DNA from: Saccoglossus kowalevskii
Taxonomy: Eukaryota > Hemichordata > Enteropneusta > Harrimaniidae
Length of the DNA stretch: 58,921 nucleotides
Direction: 5' to 3'
Assembly: GCF_000003605.2 (NCBI RefSeq)
Contig: NW_003143917.1
Coordinates: 1-58,921 of the forward strand
In this document: piece by piece, positions 52,745 to 58,921 of the stretch
How the letters are laid out: the number at the start of each line of letters is the position of its first letter
Position numbering within the stretch: position 1 is the stretch's first letter
The notes under the pieces: generated by a model
The model's database searches: none
Told to the model about the DNA's origin: nothing
Seen by the model: only the letters and a program-made list of their open reading frames with translations
Program-made: the position numbers and the translations under genes

Positions 52745-53569
52745 ATACACGTGGTCCTTCGCTCATATTTGTCACGTAATCATGGTCCTTCGCTCATATT
52801 TATAATATAAACGTCGTCCTTCGCTCATATTTATAAGATAAACGTGGTTCTTCGCTCATATTTATAAGATAAACGTGGTTCTTCGCTCATATTTATCACG
52901 TACTCATGGTCCTTCGCTCATATTTATAATATAAACGTTGTCCTTCGCTCATACTAATAATATAAACGTGGTCCTTCGCTCTTATTTATAATATAAACGT
53001 GGTCCTTCGCTCATATTTATCACGTAATCGTGGTCCTTCGCTCATATTTATGATATAAACGTGGTCCTTCGCTCATATTTGTCACGTAATCACGGTCCTT
53101 CGCTCATATTTATAATATAATCGTGGTCCTTCGCTCTTATTTATAATATAAACGTGGTCCTTCGCTCATATTTATGATATAAACGTGGTCCTTCGCTCAT
53201 ATTTATAATATAAACCTGGTCCTTCGCTCTTATTTATAATATAAACGTGGTCCTTCGCTCATATTTATAATATAAACGTGGTCCTTCGCTCATATTTATG
53301 ATATAAACGTGGTCCTTCGCTCATATTTATAATATAAACCTGGTCCTTCGCTCTTATTTATAATATAAACGTGGTCCTTCGCTCATATTTATAATATAAA
53401 CGTGGTCCTTCGCTCATATTTATAATATAATCGTGGTCCTTCGCTCTTATTTATAATATAAACGTGGTCCTTCGCTCATATTTATGATATAAACGTGGTC
53501 CTTCGCTCATATTTATAATATAAACCTGGTCCTTCGCTCTTATTTATAATATAAACGTGGTCCTTCGCT
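52745..53569 (+). repeat. Family-B block, copy 3 of 29,701-30,525
   Basis: Colinear with 29,701-30,525 at offset 23,044. It ends where CTCTTATTTATAAT in B1 is replaced by CTCATATTTATAAT. The AAACCTGG monomers at 53,215, 53,339 and 53,525 keep the 124- and 186-bp spacing found at 30,171, 30,295 and 30,481 and, in part, at 24,521, 24,645, 24,831 and 25,017. Confidence 0.82.
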
Positions 53570-54393
53570 CATATTTATAATATAAACGTGCTCCTTCGCT
53601 CATATGTATAATATAAACGTGGTCCTTCGCTCATATTTATAATATAAACGTGGTCTTTTGCTCATATTTATAATATAAACGTGGTTTTTTGCTCATATTT
53701 ATAATATAAACGTGGTCCTTCGCTCATATTTATATTATACACGTAGTCCTTCGCTCATATTTGTCACGTAATCATGGTCCTTCACTCATATTTATAATAC
53801 GAACGTGGTCCTTTGCTCATATTTATAATATAAACGTGGTACTTCGCTCATATTTATAATATAAACATGGTCCTTCGCTCATATTTATAATATACACGTG
53901 GTCCTTCGCTCATATTTGTCACGTAATCATGGTCCTTCGCTCATATTTATAATATAAACGTCGTCCTTCGCTCATATTTATAAGATAAACGTGGTTCTTC
54001 GCTCATATTTATAAGATAAACGTGGTTCTTCGCTCATATTTATCACGTAATCGTGGTCCTTCGCTCATATTTATGATATAAACGTGGTCCTTCGCTCATA
54101 TTTGTCACGTAATCACGGTCCTTCGCTCATATTTATAATATAATCGTGGTCCTTCGCTCATATTTATAATATAAACGTGGTCCTTCGCTCATATTTATAA
54201 TATAAATGTGGTCCTTCGCTCATATTTATCACGTAATCGTGGTCTTTCGCTCTTATTTATAATATAAACGTGGTCCTTCGCTCATATTTATAATATAAAC
54301 GTGGTCCTTCGCTCATATTTATAATATAAACGTGGTCCTTCGCTCATATTTATAATATAAACGTGGTCCTTTGCTCATATTTATAATATAAAC

Positions 54394-54641
54394 GTGCTCC
54401 TTCGCTCATATGTATAATATAAACGTGGTCCTTCGCTCATATTTATAATATAAACGTGGTCTTTTGCTCATATTTATAATATAAACGTGGTTTTTTGCTC
54501 ATATTTATAATATAAACGTGCTCCTTCGCTCATATGTATAATATAAACGTGGTCCTTCGCTCATATTTATAATATAAAAGTGGTCTTTTGCTCATATTTA
54601 TAATATAAACGTGGTTTTTTGCTCATATTTATAATATAAAC
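54394..54641 (+). repeat. Second occurrence of the doubled 124-bp tetramer
   Basis: Same doubled tetramer as 52,472-52,719, with one difference noted in the second half (AATATAAAAGTGG near 54,575). Its presence at two places shows that the doubled form itself was copied. Confidence 0.83.
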
Positions 54642-57600
54642 GTGGTCCTTCGCTCATATTTATATTATACACGTGGTCCTTCGCTCATATTTGACACGTA
54701 ATCATGGTCCTTCGCTCATATTTATAATATAAACGTCGTCCTTCGCTCATATTTATAAGATAAACGTGGTTCTTCGCTCATATTTATAAGATAAACGTGG
54801 TTCTTCGCTCATATTTATCACGTACTCATGGTCCTTCGCTCATATTTATAATATAAACGTTGTCCTTCGCTCATACTAATAATATAAACGTGGTCCTTCG
54901 CTCTTATTTATAATATAAACGTGGTCCTTCGCTCATATTTATCACGTAATCGTGGTCCTTCGCTCATATTTATGATATAAACTTGGTCCTTCGCTCTTAT
55001 TTATAATATAAACGTGGTCCTACGCTCATATTTATGATATAAACGTGGTCCTTCGCTCATATTTATAATATAAACCTGGTCCTTCGCTCTTATTTATAAT
55101 ATAAACGTGGTCCTTCGCTCTTATTTATAATATAAACGTGGTCCTTCGCTCTTATTTATAATATAAACGTGGTCCTTCGCTCATATTTATAATATAAACG
55201 TGGTCCTTCGCTCATATTTATCACCTAATCATGGTCCTTCGCTCATATTTATAATATAAACGTGGTCCTTCGCTCATATTTATAATATAAACGTGGTCCT
55301 TCGCTCATATTTATAATATAAACGTGGTCCTTTGCTCATATTTATAATATAAATGTGGTCCTTCGCTCATATTTATCACGTAATCGTGGTCCTTCGCTCT
55401 TATTTATAATATAAACGTGGTCCTTCGCTCATATTTATAATATAAACATGGTCCTTCGCTCATATTTATAATATACACGTGGTCCTTCGCTCATATTTGT
55501 CACGTAATCATGGTCCTTCACTCATATTTATAATACGAACGTGGTCGTTTTCTCATATTTATAATATAAACGTGATCCTTCGCTCATATTTATAATATAA
55601 ACATGGTCCTTCGCTCATATTCATAATATACACGTGGTCCTTCGCTAATATTTATAAATATAAACGTGGTCCTTTGCTCATATTTATAATATAAACGTGG
55701 TCCTTCGCCGGCTCATATGTATTATATAAACGTGGTCCTTCGCTCATATTTATAATATAAACGTGGTCCTTTGCTCATATTTATAACGTACTCGTGGTCC
55801 TTCGCTCATATTTATAATACGAACGTGGTCCTTTGCTCATATTTATAATATAAACGTGATCTTTTGCTCATATTTATAATATAACCGTGGTCCTTCGCTC
55901 ATATTTATATTATACACGTGGTCCTTCGCTCATATTTGTCACGTAATCATGGTCCTTCACTCATATTTATAATACGAACGTGGTCCTTTGCTCATATTTA
56001 TAATATAAACGTGGTCCTTCGCTCATATTTATAATATAAACACGGTCCTTCGCTCATATTTATAATATACACGTGGTCCTTCGCTCATATTTGTCACGTA
56101 ATCATGGTCCTTCGCTCATATTTATAATATAAACGTGGTCCTTCGCTCATATTTATAAGATAAACGTGGTTCTTCGCTCATATTTATAAGATAAACGTGG
56201 TTCTTCGCTCATATTTATCACGTACTCATGGTCCTTCGCTCATATTTATAATATAAACGTTGTCCTTCGCTCATACTAATAATATAAACGTGGTCCTTCG
56301 CTCTTATTTATAATATAAACGTGGTCCTTCGCTCATATTTATCACGTAATCGTGGTCATTCGCTCATATTTATGATATAAACGTGGTCCTTCGCTCATAT
56401 TTATAATATAATCGTGGTCCTTCGCTCTTATTTATAATATAAACGTGGTCCTTCGCTCATATTTATGATATAAACGTGGTCCTTCGCTCATATTTATAAT
56501 ATAAACCTGGTCCTTCGCTCTTATTTATAATATAAACGTGGTCCTTCGCTCTTATTTATAATATAAACGTGGTCCTTCGCTCATATTTATGATATAAACG
56601 TGGTCTTTCGCTCATATTTATCACCTAATCATGGTCCTTCGCTCATATTTATAATATAAACGTGGTCCTTCGCTCATATTTATGATATAAACGTGGTCCT
56701 TCGCTCATATTTATAATATAAACGTGGTCCTTCGCTCATATTTATAATATAAACGTGGTCCTTCGCTCATATTTATAATATAAACGTGGTCCTTCGCTCA
56801 TATTTATAATATAAATGTGGTCCTTCTCTCATATTTATCACGTAATCGTGGTCTTTCGCTCTTATTTATAATATAAACGTGGTCCTTCGCTCATATTTAT
56901 AATATAAACGTGGTCCTTCGCTCATATTTATAATATAAACGTGGTCCTTTGCTCATATTTATAATATAAACGTGCTCCTTCGCTCATATGTATAATATAA
57001 ACGTGGTCCTTTGCTCATATTTATAACGTACTCATGGTCCTTCGCTCATATTTATAATATAAACGTGGTCCTTCGCTCATATTTATAATATAAACGTGGT
57101 CTTTTGCACATATTTATAATATAAACATGGTTCTTTCGCTCATATTTATAATATACACGTGGTCCTTTGCTCATATTTATAATATAAACGTGGTCTTTTG
57201 CTCATATTTATAACATAAACGTGGTCCTTCGCTCATATTTATAATATAAACGTGGTCCTTCGCTCATATTTATAATATAAACGTGGTCCTTTGCTCATAT
57301 TTATAACGTACTCATGGTCCTTCGCTCATATTTATAATACGAACGTGGTCCTTTGCTCATATTTATAATATAAACGTGGTCTTTTGCTCATATTTATAAC
57401 ATAAACGTGGTCCTTCGCTCATATTTATAATATAAACGTGGTCCTTCGCTCATATTTATAATATAAACGTGGTCCTTTGCTCATATTTATAATATAAATG
57501 TGGTTCTTCGCTCATATTTATAAGATAAACGTTGTTCTTCGCTCATATTTATCACGTACTCATGGTCCTTCGCTCATATTTATAATATAAACGTTGTCCT

Positions 57601-58890
57601 TCGCTCATACTAATAATATAAACGTGGTCCTTCGCTCTTATTTATAATATAAACGTGGTCCTTCGCTCATATTTATCACGTAATCGTGGTCCTTCGCTCA
57701 TATTTATGATATAAACGTGGTCCTTCGCTCATATTTGTCACATGATCACGGTCCTTCGCTCATATTTATAATATAATCGTGGTCCTTCGCTCTTATTTGT
57801 AATATAAACGTGGTCCTTCGCTCATATTTATGATATAAACGTGGTCCTTCGCTCATATTTATAATATAAACGTGGTCCTTCGCTCTTATTTATAATGTAA
57901 ACGTGGTCCTTCGCTCTTATTTATAATATAAACGTGGTCCTTCGCTCTTATTTATAATATAAACGTGGTCCTTCGCTCATATTTATAATATAAACGTGGT
58001 CCTTCGCTCATATTTATCACCTAATCATGATCCTTCGCTCATATTTATAATATAAACGTGGTTCTTCGCTCAAATTTATGATATAGACGTGATCCTTCGC
58101 TCATATTTATAATATAAACGTGGTCCTTCGCTCATATTTATAATATAAACGTGGTCCTTCGCTCATATTTATAATATAAACGTGGTCCTTCGCTCATATT
58201 TATAATATAAACGTGGTCCTTCGCTCATATTTATAATATAAACGTGGTCCTTCGCTCATATTTATAATATAAACGTGGTCCTTCGCTCATATTTATAATA
58301 TAAACGTGGTCCTTCGCTCATATGTATAATATAAACGTGGTCCTTCGCTCATATTTATAACGTACTCATGGTCCTTCGCTCATATTTATAATATAAACGT
58401 GGTCCTTCGCTCATATTTATAATATAAACGTGGTCTTTCGCTCATATTTATAATATAAACGTGGTCCTTTGCTCATATTTATAACGTACTCGTGGTCCTT
58501 CGCTCATATTTATAATACGAACGTGGTCCTTTGCTCATATTTATAATATAAACGTGGTCCTTTGCTCATATTTATAATATAAACGTGGTCCTTCGCTCAT
58601 ATTTATATTATACACGTGGTCCTTCGCTCATATTTGTCACGTAATCATGGTCCTTCACTCATATTTATAATACGAACATGGTCCTTTGCTCATATTTTAT
58701 AATATAAACGTGGTCCTTCGCTCATATTTATAATATAAACATGGTCCTGCGCTCATATTTATAATATACACGTGGTCCTTTGCTCATATTTGTCACGTAA
58801 TCATGGTCCTTCACTCATATTTATAATACGAACGTGGTCCTTTGCTCATATTTATAATATAAACGTGGTCCTTCGCTCATATTTACAATA

Positions 58891-58921
58891 TAAACATGGT
58901 CCTTTGCTCAAATTTTATTGA
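58891..58921. repeat. Divergent last monomer at the right window edge
   Basis: The final unit reads normally to CCTTTGCTCA and then departs from the consensus as AATTTTATTGA. It may be the start of array decay, a diverged family member resembling TTTTTATTACG, or simply the sequence end; one partial monomer is too little to tell. Confidence 0.4.

Larger units (their letters stand above)
26010..55735 (+). repeat. Twelve 35-bp monomers with a CGGC insertion (family-B marker)
   Basis: In these monomers TTCGCTC becomes TTCGCCGGCTC, adding 4 bp and creating a GCCGGC (NaeI) site. The A+T half is also changed, to CATATGTATTATATAAAC, or CTTATGTATTATATAAAC at 26,021 and 42,906. CCGG starts at about 26,021, 27,606, 37,838, 39,391, 40,573, 41,755, 42,906, 46,134, 48,711, 50,204, 50,921 and 55,708. 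None was seen in family A. Most spacings are a whole number of 31-bp units plus 4, so the inserted monomer is inherited by block copying. The shared insertion and linked TGTATTATA changes argue for one origin. Confidence 0.85.
1..58921 (+). repeat. 31-bp tandem satellite array spanning the entire window
   Basis: The sequence is a direct tandem repeat of a 31-bp unit from end to end, about 1,900 copies, with no inversion and no interruption by unique sequence. A canonical unit is at 24,739-24,769 and contains 9 A, 12 T, 6 C and 4 G (about 32% G+C). Its first half, GTGGTCCTTCGCTCAT, is the more constant part and includes a GGTCC (AvaII) site. The second half contains TTTATAATATAAA and carries most of the variation. 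Because 31 is not a multiple of three, the reading frame shifts at each unit and the two TAA triplets close all frames within a few units. Known biology of such arrays points to eukaryotic heterochromatin; centromeric versus subtelomeric position cannot be decided here. The monomer is not one I recognise. The repeat itself is certain; its chromosomal role is unknown. Confidence 0.98.
37761..58921 (+). repeat. Satellite domain B2 (second family-B block)
   Basis: Family-B variants continue to the end of the window. Ten of the twelve CGGC-insertion monomers lie here (37,838 to 55,708). It shows the clearest higher-order periods of family B: 2,735 bp, 1,182 bp and a 717-bp tandem duplication. It also holds copies of B1 segments at offsets of about 16.9-17.3 kb and 23.0 kb. 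No GTCGAC was seen. No gene is present; the open frame at 51,919-52,128 is repeat-derived. Confidence 0.85.

Noticed and set aside
1-58921. CRISPR array
   Set aside because: A 31-bp period is in the range of CRISPR repeats, but there are no unique spacers. Units abut directly and the variable part consists of a few recurring states. No cas genes are present.
1-58921. Bacterial or TATA-type promoters in every monomer
   Set aside because: TATAAT and TATAAA occur in each canonical unit simply because of the repeated A+T half. There is no spaced partner element, transcript start or downstream gene.
1-58921. CENP-B box
   Set aside because: TTCG is present in most units, but the required downstream A and CGGG of the known box are not at the right spacing in the canonical or variant monomers.
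1-58921. Replication origin iterons or partition-site repeats
   Set aside because: The number of copies (about 1,900) and the lack of any initiator or partition gene are unlike plasmid or phage iteron clusters.
1-58921. Telomeric repeat
   Set aside because: The unit is 31 bp, has no short G-rich strand typical of telomerase templates, and shows extensive variant monomers. A subtelomeric location remains possible.
1-58921. Coding tandem repeats (repetitive protein)
   Set aside because: 31 bp is not a multiple of three, and TAA or TGA triplets close all frames on both strands within a few monomers.

Overview
The whole 58.9 kb window is one uninterrupted, head-to-tail satellite DNA array. The unit is 31 bp and about 68% A+T, giving roughly 1,900 copies, all in the same orientation. 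I found no protein-coding gene, RNA gene, transposon or other non-satellite sequence. A canonical unit lies at 24,739-24,769. It has a fairly constant half, GTGGTCCTTCGCTCAT, followed by a variable A+T-rich half containing TTTATAATATAAA. The only 69-codon open frame (51,919-52,128, TTG start) is a by-product of the repeat and of local indels. A gene-free array of this length and regularity suggests eukaryotic heterochromatin (centromeric, pericentromeric, subtelomeric or a heterochromatic arm block). I do not recognise the monomer and cannot name the organism.

The array is not homogeneous. Two families of monomer variants alternate in blocks: A1 (1 to ~23,360), B1 (~23,446-31,150), A2 (~31,150-37,650) and B2 (~37,760 to the end). 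Family A carries SalI-type GTCGAC monomers, 30-bp monomers lacking one G (TCGTGTCC), TTCGATTAT monomers and TATTACGTAATCA monomers. Family B carries TTATGATATAAACG, TTATAAGATAAACG, ATACTAATAATATAAAC, AATACGAACG, TATTATACACG, frequent TTTGCTC in place of TTCGCTC, and a 35-bp monomer with a CGGC insertion (NaeI site). All three A/B junctions contain off-length or scrambled monomers.

Within each family there is higher-order organisation. Family A contains a recurrent 494-bp module (16 monomers, two of them 30 bp) and larger copies at offsets such as 3,407, 5,076, 7,894, 8,393 and 17,650 bp. Family B contains periods of 717, 1,182 and 2,735 bp and long copies at offsets of about 16.9-17.3 kb and 23.0 kb. 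Almost all spacings are whole numbers of monomers, as expected if the array evolves by in-register unequal exchange or segmental duplication.

Several patches of about 100-350 bp hold clusters of 1-base indels although their neighbours keep perfect 31-bp register. Some of these are probably consensus or assembly errors rather than biology. The window contains no recognisable new enzyme or defence system. Its interest lies in the architecture of an apparently complex satellite: two alternating families, nested higher-order repeats, and CpG-focused variation suggestive of cytosine methylation.
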